This document shows positions 1 to 10,500 of a stretch of 33,927 bases of DNA, in pieces. The DNA lies in the NCBI GenBank assembly GCA_021372535.1, contig JAJFUH010000115.1, positions 1-33,927 of the forward strand, written 5' to 3'. Source of the DNA: a bacterium. GTDB taxonomy: Bacteria; Latescibacterota; Latescibacteria; Latescibacterales; Latescibacteraceae. The notes beneath the pieces are model-generated. The model was given only the letters and a program-made list of their open reading frames with translations, was not told the DNA's origin and did not search any database. Position numbers and translations under genes: made by a program. The stretch's first letter is position 1, and the number at the start of each line of letters is the position of its first letter.

Positions 1-76
1 GACGGGAATGAGGAAACAGGCGTTTCACGGGGCGCCTTTTCCTTTGGATACTTTACTTTGGGCGAGCAAAGGAAAG

Positions 77-139
77 TATCATATTTACAGTATCATATTA
101 TATTTAATGTCTCATATTATATTTAATGTATCATATTTA
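77..139. repeat. AT-rich short tandem repeats
   Basis: The 20 bp unit TATCATATTATATTTAATGT (91-110) is followed at once by a 19 nt near-copy (111-129) and flanked by partial copies at 77-85 and 130-139. The tract is almost pure A+T. Just upstream, TTTCCTTTG (38-46) can pair with CAAAGGAAA (67-75). An open frame crosses this block but looks non-coding. No function can be assigned. Confidence 0.6.
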
Positions 140-261
140 AAGGTTTTTATAAAAAAGTGTACCGGAAATATGTTCAGTATGCAGTTACGGATTCGTTTCA
201 TTTGTATTATATTAGCCACAAACCTGAAAAACGGGCATAAGGCACAAAGCATAAGGGGAAA

Positions 262-340
262 AATCACCACAACCCACAAACCACAAACCAGAGACCATAA
301 AACAGAAACTATAAACCATTAAACCAGAGACCATAAACCT
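262..340. repeat. A-rich ACCA/ATAAACC low-complexity repeat
   Basis: This purine-rich block is built from variations of ACCACAAACC and ACCATAAACC. The 17-mer AAACCAGAGACCATAAA occurs exactly twice, at 285-301 and 321-337. It resembles degenerate intergenic repeats common in environmental bacterial genomes. The rest of 1-441 contains no convincing gene; the operon promoter probably lies in 340-430 but I cannot fix it. Confidence 0.55.
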
Positions 341-441
341 CGTATTTAAACTTTTTTAAAAAAACGGTTAAACTTTCTTAACAATCACGGTGTCTAAATT
401 CAACAGAAAGCGCGAAAGGAACTGTTTATAAGGGTAAAGGC

Positions 442-1332
442 ATGAAAATAAGCATAAAAAATCTCAGCAAGGTCTACAATGGCAGCACCCGTGCGCTCGA
501 TTCGGTACACCTCGAGATCGGCAACGGCATGTTCGGCCTGCTCGGCCCGAACGGCGCCGGGAAGACAACCCTCATGCGGATTCTGGTTACGCTTATGGAG
601 CCGAGTGAGGGGACGGTCACGGTGGATAATTACGATCTCTGGAAAAACCGCCGTGAGATACGATCCATGCTCGGGTATCTCCCGCAGGAATTTTCGACGT
701 TTTCACGGCTGAAGACATGGGAATTTCTCGATTATTCGGCGCGGCTGACAGGAATCACCTCCGGAAAAGCCCGCGCTGCGGCGGTCGAACGGATGCTCGA
801 AAATATAGGACTTTACGAGGCCAGAGACCGTCAGGCAAACAAGCTCTCCGGCGGTATGAAGCGACGGCTCGGTATCGGGCAGGCGCTCATCGGCAACCCG
901 AAGATCGTCGTCGTGGACGAGCCGACGACCGGTCTCGATCCTGAAGAGCGGCTCCGGTTCCAGAATCTTCTCACCGACATGAGCCGTGAGGAGATCATTG
1001 TCATTCTTTCGACCCATATTGTCGGTGACATATCGAGCACCTGCCAGCATGTGGCGATGCTCAACAATGGCAAAGTCGCGTATCACGGCTCCCCCGATGC
1101 TCTCATCGAACAGGCGCGGGGGCATGTCTGGCTTATCCGTGCGCAGGACAGCGATATGGAGTTCATCAAGGAAAAATATGCGGTCATTTCGACTATCCCT
1201 TCCGATTCCGGATGGGAAGTACAGGTTGTGAGCGAAAATCCCGTCGAGTATGACGGGAAACTGATAGAACCGAACCTTGAACATGCCTATGTGTACTTTA
1301 TGGACAGCCAGCTGCATCAATCGCTCAATTGA
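442..1332 (+). CDS. ABC transporter ATP-binding protein (stand-alone NBD)
   Basis: This is a cytoplasmic nucleotide-binding subunit of an ABC-2-type transporter, 296 residues. Walker A is GPNGAGKTT at residues 35-43, the signature LSGGM is at 135-139, Walker B ends in D159-E160, and the switch histidine is H192, so ATP hydrolysis should be intact. A ~75-residue tail after the NBD ends in an EPNLEHAYVYF motif, typical of ABC-2 ATPases. The start is supported by an AAGG stretch just upstream. The next gene, 60 nt downstream, encodes an ABC-2 permease and is the likely partner. The closest relative in the window is the NBD at the C-terminus of the RND fusion (10947-15671). Both share MFGLLGPNGAGKTT, GYLPQEF and the tail motif, suggesting duplication. 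The transported substrate cannot be read from sequence. Confidence 0.93.
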   Translation: MKISIKNLSKVYNGSTRALDSVHLEIGNGMFGLLGPNGAGKTTLMRILVTLMEPSEGTVTVDNYDLWKNRREIRSMLGYLPQEFSTFSRLKTWEFLDYSARLTGITSGKARAAAVERMLENIGLYEARDRQANKLSGGMKRRLGIGQALIGNPKIVVVDEPTTGLDPEERLRFQNLLTDMSREEIIVILSTHIVGDISSTCQHVAMLNNGKVAYHGSPDALIEQARGHVWLIRAQDSDMEFIKEKYAVISTIPSDSGWEVQVVSENPVEYDGKLIEPNLEHAYVYFMDSQLHQSLN

Positions 1333-1392
1333 GCGGGCTTTTTATAAGCGCCGGGCATATCGATACCATACTCAATAAAAAAAGGGACTGCC

Positions 1393-4300
1393 ATGCTATC
1401 TCTTTCAAAAATATGGACAATAGCGCTCTTCGAAACAAAAACCCTGCTGAGAAGCTGGTTTTTCAGGATATTTTCCCTTCTCGCCGTGGGAATCATCATC
1501 CTTCTCAATATTGTCCTCTTTGTAAGCTCGAGATCGGCGAGCTGGGCATTGCGGGGGATACCGTCAGCGATACCCTACATGAACCTGCTCCTCCTGAATG
1601 TGGTTCAGGCTGTTATCGCGCTCTTCCTTGCCTCCGACTTCCTGAAATACGACAGGAAACTGGACAGCACCGAGGTCATCTATGTGCGCTCGATGTCCAA
1701 TGTCGAATATGTGCTCGGCAAGACACTCGGTATTTTCATGCTGTTTTTCGGTCTCAACATTCTGATTCTTCTCACTGCGCTCATCTTCAATATCTTTTTC
1801 ATCGATGTTCAGCCGGTAGCGATCAGTTACATCGTTTACCCGCTTCTTATCAGCATCCCCACACTTATTTATATCTTCGGCATCTCGTTTCTCTGTATGG
1901 TGATCATGCGAAGCCAGGCTCTGACCGTTATCGTGCTGCTGGGATACATAGCCATAACCCTTTTCTTCCTCGGCCCCAAATATCATCATCTTTTCGACTA
2001 CATGGCGTACAATGTCCCCTTCATGTATTCGGATTTCGTCGGATTCGCGAACACCGGTGTGCTCCTCCTGCACCGTGGCATTTACCTGTCGCTCGGTCTG
2101 GGGTGCATTTTCTTTACGATACTCCTGTTCAAACGGCTTCCGCAGTCCAGGCTCGGAACACGTCTCTCACTGATTCTGGCTGTCGCTTTCACAGCCGGGG
2201 GATTTGTTCTCGGTGGAATTTACCTCTCACGGATATATTCGGGCAGGCCGCTGCGTGCTGAAATGCTGACGATATTCAAACAGGAAGGCCCGAAACCGGT
2301 CGTTTCGCTCACCGACTGCAGGCTCGATCTCAGGCACGAGGGCGCTGTAATCGATGTCACGGCGAATCTGACAGTCCGAAACGATACCGATGCGGCTCTC
2401 GACATCTATACATTCAGTCTCAATCCCGGCCTGGAAGTCCTGAATGTCGAAAACGGCGGATCAAAGGCCAGCTTCACCCGCGCCGCACATCTTCTTCGGG
2501 TTAAACCTTCGAGCCAGCTTCTTCCCGGCGCTGTCGACTCGCTGATCGTTCATTACCGTGGATCGATCGACGAAAACGCCTGCTATGTCGATGTCGATGA
2601 AGAAACACGGGAGCAGAATAACCGGCTGTTCCTCTATACCATCGCCAAGAGATACAGTTTCATCACTCCCGAATATGTTCTGCTCACACCCGAGACCATG
2701 TGGTATCCGAGAGCAGGCGTCTCCTCCCCCGAAACCCGCGGGAGGGACTTTATCCGTTTCGAGCTCAAGGTTACCGGCAATCCCGCGCTGACTCCCCTGT
2801 CGCAGGGGGCTGTTGTCGATTCGAGTAACGGCGCAAGGACATTCCGGCCCGAGTTTCCCCTGTCACGGCTTTCGCTTGTTATAGGCAATTATGAGAAAAA
2901 GTCTGTAACCACCAATAACATCGAATACAATGTGTATGTAAAGAAAGGACACGACTACTTTTCTCAGTATTTCCCCGATATCAAGGAGAAAATTCCCGAT
3001 ATCATCAAGGAAGCCCATCAGGATTACGAGCGGAATCTCAATATGACGTATTCCTTCAAACGGCTGACCCTTGTTGAGGTGCCGATTCAGTTTTTTTCAT
3101 ACGACCGGTTATGGTCGACAGGACAGGAAACAGTCCAGCCCGAACAGGTGCTCATAGCCGAAAAAGGCATATTCCTCACGAACGCCGATTTCAAACGGAT
3201 GAGACTCTTTGTGGGACGGGGCTTCCGTCAGAGCGATGCAACGATGACACCCGAGGAAATCCAGACATCCCTGCTGCGGGGATTTATCCAGCGGACATTT
3301 TCCTCGGACATGATGAGAAATGCCATGGCAAGCTTCCGGAGGAATATCAGCGGGAGCGGATTTTCGCTCCAGAGGCTGTTTGTCAATTTTCTGCCGCTCA
3401 ATCCTCCGAATTACGAGATTTTCCCCAATTACTATTCCTTCACCAATACCATCGTATCGGATAAGTGGCCGATTTTCAACAAGGCTGTCGGGAATTACAT
3501 CTCATCGAAGCTTCAAAACTCGGGGCCGCGTTTCCCGAGATTTTTCATGGGCGTTTCCGATGAAGAAAAGGCCAGCGGAGTGCTCGATACCATGAATCTG
3601 GGAGAAATTCTCTCGGATCCCGAACAGAGCGATATTGCCGAGACTGTCCTTACGCTCAAGGTAAAATCTCTGTTTGCGCTCATAAAAGCACGAGTCGGCG
3701 AGGAAAAGTTCGATAAGTTTCTCGATGATTTTTTACTGGCAAACAAGTTCAAAAAGTGCACCATAGACGATTTTATCAAAGCGATGCAGGAACAGTTCTC
3801 GTTCGATCCGGAACCGTACCTTGAGCAATGGTACAACGGGAAAGGCACACCGGCATTTGTCGTTACCGATTTAAAAACCTCCGAAGTACTGGACAAAGAC
3901 AAAACCCGTTATCAGGTGACGTTCAATGTTTCCAATCCTGACTCGGTCGACGGGATCATTTCCGCTCAGATTTCATCGAGAGGCGACAGGAATCCCGGCA
4001 TGGGGAGATTCATGACGTTCGATGCGGGACAGGAACCCGAATACTTCATCATCGTCAAAGGCAACCAGTCCAAGGCAGTAGGCATTGTTGTCGACCAGGC
4101 TCCGCGCTCGGCTCATTTCGACACGTTCATATCGCAAAACATTCCCATAACTTTCGACCGTCGCTTCGGCAAGCCCGAACCGGATAAAAACAGCGTTCTG
4201 TTCGAGGGTGAGCGTGTGCTCGACCGGGCGCCCTTATTGAGCCTTCCCGGAGAAATCATCGTGGATAACGAAGACCCGGGGTTCGAGGTTCAGGACCGCG

Positions 4301-4845
4301 TAGAACAGAACTTCTTCAGGAAACTGTTCAACAGCTCCGAAAGCAATCAGGACGAGTACACCGGAATGAATTTCTGGCGTCCTCCCGTATGGTGGCAGGC
4401 AATGGTTCTTGAAGACATGTTCGGTACGTACAAAAGCACGGGCCGTTATATAAAGGCCGGCGAAGGCAAACTGAAAGTGGCATGGAATGCGGAACTGCCC
4501 GAAAGCGGACAGTATGATATCTTCTTTTATACACAGAACATGCGCCGGATGGGAAGAGGCGGTCCGGGAAGAGGCGGTCCCGGTGGCGGCGGCGGCAACA
4601 GAGCCGGGGGCGCAGGCGGTGCAGGCGGCGGACAGCAGACAAGCGTTGTCAGCGACTTTCACTTCAGCGTTTACAGCGACGATGGTGTAGATGAGACGGA
4701 GCTCGATGTTTCCGAAGCCGAAACAGGATGGACGTATGTGGGAACCTATTATTTCTCACAGGGCGCCAGGAAAGTGGAGCTTTCGGATAAATCCAAAGGA
4801 CGGATTGTCTACGCCGATGCGATTAAATGGGTAAAGCGCAAATAG
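1393..4845 (+). CDS. ABC-2 permease fused to M1-peptidase-like and golvesin-like domains
   Basis: This 1150-residue inner-membrane protein has an N-terminal permease domain (about 1-290) with six or seven hydrophobic helices. A large soluble domain follows (about 295-860), with the beta-sandwich and helical layout of M1 aminopeptidases, including VEVPIQF near residue 560 and EQWYNGKGTPAF near 815. I find no HExxH zinc motif anywhere, so the peptidase fold is probably catalytically dead. The last ~120 residues resemble a golvesin C-terminal-like beta domain (GWTYVGTYYFSQGA, VYADAIKWV), split by a loop very rich in glycine (about 1053-1080). Start: AAAGGGA lies a few bases upstream of ATG 1393. 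Permease/M1 fusions are a known annotated class in FCB-group bacteria; the missing zinc site and the tail are the unusual points. It should act with the ATPase at 442-1332. Confidence 0.85.
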   Translation: MLSLSKIWTIALFETKTLLRSWFFRIFSLLAVGIIILLNIVLFVSSRSASWALRGIPSAIPYMNLLLLNVVQAVIALFLASDFLKYDRKLDSTEVIYVRSMSNVEYVLGKTLGIFMLFFGLNILILLTALIFNIFFIDVQPVAISYIVYPLLISIPTLIYIFGISFLCMVIMRSQALTVIVLLGYIAITLFFLGPKYHHLFDYMAYNVPFMYSDFVGFANTGVLLLHRGIYLSLGLGCIFFTILLFKRLPQSRLGTRLSLILAVAFTAGGFVLGGIYLSRIYSGRPLRAEMLTIFKQEGPKPVVSLTDCRLDLRHEGAVIDVTANLTVRNDTDAALDIYTFSLNPGLEVLNVENGGSKASFTRAAHLLRVKPSSQLLPGAVDSLIVHYRGSIDENACYVDVDEETREQNNRLFLYTIAKRYSFITPEYVLLTPETMWYPRAGVSSPETRGRDFIRFELKVTGNPALTPLSQGAVVDSSNGARTFRPEFPLSRLSLVIGNYEKKSVTTNNIEYNVYVKKGHDYFSQYFPDIKEKIPDIIKEAHQDYERNLNMTYSFKRLTLVEVPIQFFSYDRLWSTGQETVQPEQVLIAEKGIFLTNADFKRMRLFVGRGFRQSDATMTPEEIQTSLLRGFIQRTFSSDMMRNAMASFRRNISGSGFSLQRLFVNFLPLNPPNYEIFPNYYSFTNTIVSDKWPIFNKAVGNYISSKLQNSGPRFPRFFMGVSDEEKASGVLDTMNLGEILSDPEQSDIAETVLTLKVKSLFALIKARVGEEKFDKFLDDFLLANKFKKCTIDDFIKAMQEQFSFDPEPYLEQWYNGKGTPAFVVTDLKTSEVLDKDKTRYQVTFNVSNPDSVDGIISAQISSRGDRNPGMGRFMTFDAGQEPEYFIIVKGNQSKAVGIVVDQAPRSAHFDTFISQNIPITFDRRFGKPEPDKNSVLFEGERVLDRAPLLSLPGEIIVDNEDPGFEVQDRVEQNFFRKLFNSSESNQDEYTGMNFWRPPVWWQAMVLEDMFGTYKSTGRYIKAGEGKLKVAWNAELPESGQYDIFFYTQNMRRMGRGGPGRGGPGGGGGNRAGGAGGAGGGQQTSVVSDFHFSVYSDDGVDETELDVSEAETGWTYVGTYYFSQGARKVELSDKSKGRIVYADAIKWVKRK

Positions 4846-4872
4846 CGTATTTCAGGCATGAGGATAGTACAC

Positions 4873-6366
4873 ATGAACAGAAAACCGAACTTTTACAGTG
4901 CATTCTGGGTGATAGTCACGGTTGCCGGGGGGCTGATGTTTTCTCCTGCGGCGCCGGCAGCGGCCGATGTACTGACGCTGGAAAAATCACTGGAAATCGC
5001 GAAGTCAAACAGTCCCGACATCAAGCAGACCGAGCTTGACCTCGTCCAGAGCCGTGAATCCCTGAACGCCCAGAAAGCGGCGCTGAAATCGAATTTCAGC
5101 CTGAGTCTCAATCCTTTTTCATACAACAGCGACAGGACGTTCAACAATCTGTTCTCGTTGTGGAATACCAACAGGACGAGCACGTCATCAACCACGTTCA
5201 CCATATCCCAGCCGGTGACATGGAGCGATGGAACGCTGGCGCTTACGAACAAGCTCTCCTGGCAGAATTCATACAGCGAATATCAGGATGTCACGACCAA
5301 AACATATGACAACAACCTCTATATAAGCTACCAGCAGCCGCTGTTTACCTATAACACGACGAAGCTGCAGCTGCGTGACCTCGAACTCACTATGGAGAAC
5401 ACGGAGTACAGCTACGCCATCAAGAAATTAGCCCTCGAACAGAGTGTCACCCAGGCATTTTACGATGTCTACCAGCGGAAAATGGACCTCGATATAGCCG
5501 GTGAAGAGCTCAACAATCAGAAACAGAGCCATGACATCATCAAAAACAAGGTCGATGCCGGGCTCTCGGCTGCCGAGGAGCTCTACCAGGCGGAGCTGAA
5601 CCTTGCCAACAGCGAGCTGTCCGTACAGAATCAGCAGGAATCGCTCGATAACGCGCTCGATTCGTTCAAGATACTTCTCGGGATGTCGATCTACGATGAC
5701 ATTGCTGTCGACGCCGATGTGCAGATGAAAACGGTTGACGTCGATCTTAAAAAGGCCATCGATAACGGATTGAAAAGCCGCATGGAACTCCGTCAGCGTG
5801 AAATCAGCATAGAAAACGCGCTCAACAGCCTCACACGCGTGTCCGCACAGAATGAATTCAAAGGGAGCCTCACGCTCTCGTACGGAGTCATCGGGACCGA
5901 TGAGAATGTGGATGACCTTTTCAGCGCTCCAACCAAAAAACAGACTGTGGGGCTTACATTCAATATTCCGCTCTGGGACTGGGGCGAAAAGAAATCCCGG
6001 ATCAAGGCATCTCAGGCGAGTGTACAGAAACAGCGGTTGAATCTCGATGACCAGAGAACCAGCATAATCTCGGCAGTCAGAAGGTCTCACCGGAACCTTC
6101 AGAAGCTGGTCAATCAGATTGCAATCGCCGAGCAGAACGTCCGCAATGCCCAGCTGACCTACGAGATTAATCTGGAACGTTACAAGAACGGCGATCTGAC
6201 AAGCATGGACCTGAATCTTTACCAGGCGCAGCTTTCATCGAAAAAAACGGCGTATATTCAGACTCTGATAAATTATAAACTCGCTCTTCTCGATATGAAA
6301 ATTCTGTCACTATGGGATTTTGAAAAGAATCAGCCTGTTTTACCGGAAAATATAATAGATCGATAA
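4873..6366 (+). CDS. TolC-family outer membrane efflux protein
   Basis: This is the outer-membrane channel of a tripartite efflux system. The frame is open from ATG 4858, but GAGGA at 4860-4864 is correctly spaced for ATG 4873, giving 497 residues. A Sec signal peptide follows, with probable cleavage after SPAAPAAA. The mature protein has two outer-membrane-efflux repeats (about residues 35-235 and 255-480), each with long coiled helices rich in Q, N, L and A and a beta-strand insert with S/T/N-rich strands, as in TolC trimers. Length is normal for the family. It begins 27 nt after the permease/M1-like gene and ends 33 nt before the adaptor gene, so it is almost certainly cotranscribed. It could serve both RND pumps and the ABC modules of the cluster. 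Confidence 0.93.
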   Translation: MNRKPNFYSAFWVIVTVAGGLMFSPAAPAAADVLTLEKSLEIAKSNSPDIKQTELDLVQSRESLNAQKAALKSNFSLSLNPFSYNSDRTFNNLFSLWNTNRTSTSSTTFTISQPVTWSDGTLALTNKLSWQNSYSEYQDVTTKTYDNNLYISYQQPLFTYNTTKLQLRDLELTMENTEYSYAIKKLALEQSVTQAFYDVYQRKMDLDIAGEELNNQKQSHDIIKNKVDAGLSAAEELYQAELNLANSELSVQNQQESLDNALDSFKILLGMSIYDDIAVDADVQMKTVDVDLKKAIDNGLKSRMELRQREISIENALNSLTRVSAQNEFKGSLTLSYGVIGTDENVDDLFSAPTKKQTVGLTFNIPLWDWGEKKSRIKASQASVQKQRLNLDDQRTSIISAVRRSHRNLQKLVNQIAIAEQNVRNAQLTYEINLERYKNGDLTSMDLNLYQAQLSSKKTAYIQTLINYKLALLDMKILSLWDFEKNQPVLPENIIDR

Positions 6367-6399
6367 TTCCAGTATCGATCATAACCACAGGAGACCCGA

Positions 6400-7449
6400 G
6401 TGAAACGTATAATCAGCCCTTTTTATGTGCTTGTGCTGTTCATGGCTTGCGGTAATCCCGACACGCAGGTAACAGTGGACGTCGCTTCGCCGGTTTCAGT
6501 GCAGGAAGTCACTTTGAAACCCATCGAGGAATATATCACCACCACCGGTACGGTCAAAGCGACTCAGGATGTCACCCTGAAAGCCGAAACCTCCGGATAC
6601 TACAAACTTGCAGTCAATCCCCGGACAAAGAAACCTTTTTCGCTCGGTGATCTGGTGAAAAAGGACGAGATTATCATCAATATCGAGAATGTCGAACAGG
6701 AAAATTCAATTAAAATTGATTCCCAGGTGCTCAGTCTCGATATCTCGAAACGTGAATACGAAAAACAGCAGTCGCTGTACGATAAAGGAGGAGTAACGCT
6801 CCGTGAGTTAAAGGATTCCGAAAAATCGTATATCGATTCGAAATACAGTTATGACAACGCCCTGATCCAGCTCTCCAAACTTAAAATAATCGCTCCGTTC
6901 GACGGGTATATCACCGATCTGCCGTATTACACACCGGGAGTGAAAATCGATTCGGGCACCGAGATGGTGCATATCATGGATTACCGTAAACTGAACATGG
7001 ATGTACAGCTCCCCGGAAGGTTCCTCGACCAGATAAAGAACGGGCAGCCCGTGCGCGTATCCAATTATACGATTCCTGACAAGGTCTTCCAGGGCGCGAT
7101 ATCGGAGGTTTCCCCTGCCATTGACTCGGAAAGCCGTACATTCAAGGCATATATAAACATCAACAATGAGGTCCTCCTCCTGAGACCCGGCATGTTTGTC
7201 AAGGCCGAGGTCGTCGTTGCCAGAAATGACAGCACCATCGTTATTCCCAAAAACATCATACTGTCAAGGGGTAACAGGAAGGTTGTATTCGCCGTGGAGA
7301 GCAGCACCGCGGTGGAGCGTGTCATCACCACGGGACTCGAGAATCCCGAAGAAGTCGAGGTCACTCAGGGAATAAAGTCCGGAGAACGGATTGTTGTCGA
7401 AGGCTTCGAGACTTTGCGGAATCGCGCAAAGGTAAAAATAATTCAGTAA
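6400..7449 (+). CDS. RND/ABC efflux periplasmic adaptor (membrane fusion protein), lipoprotein
   Basis: This periplasmic adaptor should link an inner-membrane pump to the TolC-like channel. The start is GTG 6400, set by AGGAG at 6388-6392. The N-terminus is a lipoprotein signal with lipobox FMAC and lipidated Cys17. Order of parts: barrel/lipoyl half (about 45-100), a short alpha-hairpin containing YEKQQSLYDKGGV (about 105-160), second lipoyl half with IIAPFDGYITDL (about 165-180), then beta-barrel and membrane-proximal domains with PGMFVKAEV (about 265). At 349 residues and with a short hairpin it matches compact HlyD/AcrA-type adaptors. It is the only adaptor gene seen for two RND proteins and two ABC modules, so it may be shared. 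Confidence 0.93.
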   Translation: MKRIISPFYVLVLFMACGNPDTQVTVDVASPVSVQEVTLKPIEEYITTTGTVKATQDVTLKAETSGYYKLAVNPRTKKPFSLGDLVKKDEIIINIENVEQENSIKIDSQVLSLDISKREYEKQQSLYDKGGVTLRELKDSEKSYIDSKYSYDNALIQLSKLKIIAPFDGYITDLPYYTPGVKIDSGTEMVHIMDYRKLNMDVQLPGRFLDQIKNGQPVRVSNYTIPDKVFQGAISEVSPAIDSESRTFKAYININNEVLLLRPGMFVKAEVVVARNDSTIVIPKNIILSRGNRKVVFAVESSTAVERVITTGLENPEEVEVTQGIKSGERIVVEGFETLRNRAKVKIIQ

Positions 7450-7582
7450 CATATGCCGTGCTTCTTAACGAATTGAGCACAGGAAATACCATATCATTCC
7501 ATACAAGGAAAATAATTATCGCCGGGACTATTCATAAAAACCCTCCCGGACATATCGAGTCATAAGCCCGTATGAGAATACC

Positions 7583-10500
7583 ATGAAAAAAATCGCACAG
7601 TTTTCAACAGACTATCCAATAACCGTTTTAATGTTTGTTCTGGCAATTTTCCTGCTCGGATACATATCGTTCAGCAAGCTGGGCATGGACCTTTTTCCCG
7701 ACATGAATAATCCGCGGATATTTATCGAACTGACCTCCGGGGAACGCCCGCCGGAGGAAATCGAGAAGCAGTTTGTGAAATCCATCGAGTCGCTCTCGAT
7801 CCAGCAGAAGGGCGCAGTCAACGTTTCATCGGTCTCGCGGACGGGTTCTGCCCAGATAACAGTTGAATATGCATGGGATACCAACATGGACGAGGCTTTT
7901 CTCGATCTCCAGAGAACCCTCACGTCATCATCCCAGAGCACCGATATCGACGAGCTGACAATCTCCCAGCATGATCCCAATGCCACACCGATCATCGTAC
8001 TCGGACTCTCCCACCCTACCATAACCGACATGGACGAGCTGCGGATGGTCGCCGAAAACTACCTCCGCAACGAGCTGATCCGCATGGAAGGCATCGCCGA
8101 TGTCAAACTCCTCGGCCAGGAGGAAAAAGAGGTGATCGTTGAAACGAACGATTATCTCCTCCAGGCTTACGGCGTTACCCCGTCCACCATTGCAAGCCGG
8201 ATTACCGAATACAACCGCAACATCTCCGGCGGCTCGGTCGTGGACATGGGACTCAAGTATATCATAAAGGGAGTCGGCGAACTCCAGTCTCTCGAAGATA
8301 TTCAGAATATCATCGTAACCTACAAGAGCGCAGCAGCGGCAACCGGCGCAGCAGCGACACAGTCTTCCGGAACAACCACCGAAAAGACGCCCGTTTTTCT
8401 CAAGGATATCGCCAAAATCTCGTTCCAGAACAAGAAACCGGACAATATCGTCAGGGTCAACGGAAAACGGTGTATCGGGCTGGCGATATACAAGGAGACA
8501 AAGTATAACACCGTCAATATCGTCAAAGACTTCCTCTCTAACCTCGAAACCCTGAGAAAAGCGCTCCCGGGCTACGATCTGACAGTCATCCAGAACAAAG
8601 GGCAGTTCATCACGAATTCGATCAACGAGGTCAAGCAGTCCGCGCTGATCGGTATCCTGTTTGCGGTGCTCGTTCTCTATGTATTTCTCCGGCGTTTCGG
8701 CGCAACCGCCATCATCAGCGCGGCGATACCGATTTCGATAGTAGCTACATTCAATATGATGTATTTCAAGGGACTTACGCTAAACATCATGACGCTTGGC
8801 GGGCTTGCTCTCGGCGCAGGAATGCTCGTGGACAACGCCATAGTCGTCATGGAAAACATTTTCCGGAATCTCGAATCCGGGCTCTCGCTCCGTGAGGCAG
8901 CCATCGATGGCACCTCACAGGTAAGCGGGGCAATAACCGCATCGACCATCACGACAATCGTTGTCTTTCTGCCGATCGTCTATCTCCACGGGACCGCGGG
9001 CGAGCTGTTCAAGGATCAGGCGTGGACGGTCGCGTTTTCGCTCCTGTCGTCTCTCGTGGTAGCCATGCTCATCATCCCGATGCTCAGCACACGGTTTCTC
9101 AGAACATCGGCTCATGACAAAAAACAGTCGATCCGTTTCCCGTTCTACAAGAAATTTCTGGAAGGCGTTCTCAGGATAAAATGGATCATGATAATTCTCA
9201 CCGTACTCATGATGGTGCTCGCATGGCAGCTCATTCCCCTTGTCGGCAGCGAATTCATGCCCAAATCCGACATGAACGAATACTCGATCGATCTCAAGCT
9301 GCCGGAAGGAACCGAACTGTATCGAACCGACAGTGTCGTTCAGAATATCGAGACTCGTCTCAAAGAGGCTCTGGGAAGCGATCTTCAGATGACCTACAGC
9401 GTTATCGGGCCGTCAGCCGAAATAAGCGGCGAAAGCTCGATCCTTGCCGATGAAAATACGGCATCCATCTCCCTGACACTGGACGCGAAGCATACCATTA
9501 CGTCGGATGCGGTTTTCGCACGGATAAATGCTGTGCTGGCGGATATTCCCGACATCGAGACTCAGGTGCGTCAGGTACAGACAGAGCTTGAGATGACCCT
9601 CGGGACTGAAACGGCGCCGATTGTCATCGAAATCCAGGGAGAGGACCTCGATCAGCTGCAGGCCCTTACCGAACAGGCGAAACAGCAGGTTGCATCGATC
9701 GGCGAGCTCTATAATGTTGAAACGAGCTTCGACAAGGGAAGGCCGGAAGTGGAAATCGTGCTCGACCGTGTCAGGGCGGGCTTGCTCAATATCGGTATAA
9801 ACACGCTCAGTTCGCAGCTCACGACCCAGTTGACGGGAGTCGACGCCGGCCAATGGGATAATCAGGGCGAAATGAGGGATATTGTGGTCAAACTGCCCGA
9901 TGTCACCCTGAGCCAGCTCGACAACATCACCATCGATAACAACGGTGAAAAAATACCGCTCTATGATATTACGGAAATCCGGAATATTCAGGCTCCGGTC
10001 GAGATCAACCGTGAAAATCAGGTTCGCATCGGAAAAATCACCGCCAACATTAATAAAACAAAACCACTCGACCAGGTTGTCGCCGAAATACATCAGAAAA
10101 TGAATGCCGTATCGTTCCCTCCCGAATATTCCTATGTCGTTAGCGGGGAAGAGCAGAAACGGAGGGAGGCGTTCGATAACCTTAAATTCGCCCTCATCCT
10201 GTCGCTTGTTCTCGTATACATGGTGCTGGCGTCACAGTTCGAATCGCTCATTCACCCGTTTACCATATTGCTTTCGATACCGCTTGCCGGCGTCGGCGCG
10301 ATACTGATCTTTTTCGTTCTGGGTAAATCGCTCAACATCATGGCATATATCGGTTTAATCATGCTCGTCGGGATCGCGGTCAACGATTCGATCATCCTGG
10401 TCGATGCTATTCTTCAACTGCAGCGTGAGGGACGCACCCGGATGGAGGCGATCATCGAAGCCGGTCAGCGGCGTATCCGCCCGATCATCATGACCAGCCT

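Noticed and set aside
8-322. 104-codon open frame at the window start
   Set aside because: It runs through AT-rich tandem repeats and the ACCA-rich block, has no convincing ribosome binding site, and its composition is that of the repeats.
1329-2261. 310-codon plus-strand frame overlapping the permease gene
   Set aside because: It is a shifted frame inside the permease/M1-like gene, rich in His, Pro, Ser and Arg, with no domain match; the other frame has clean membrane helices.
1393-4845. Active zinc aminopeptidase in the permease fusion
   Set aside because: No HExxH motif was found anywhere in the protein, despite M1-like surroundings.
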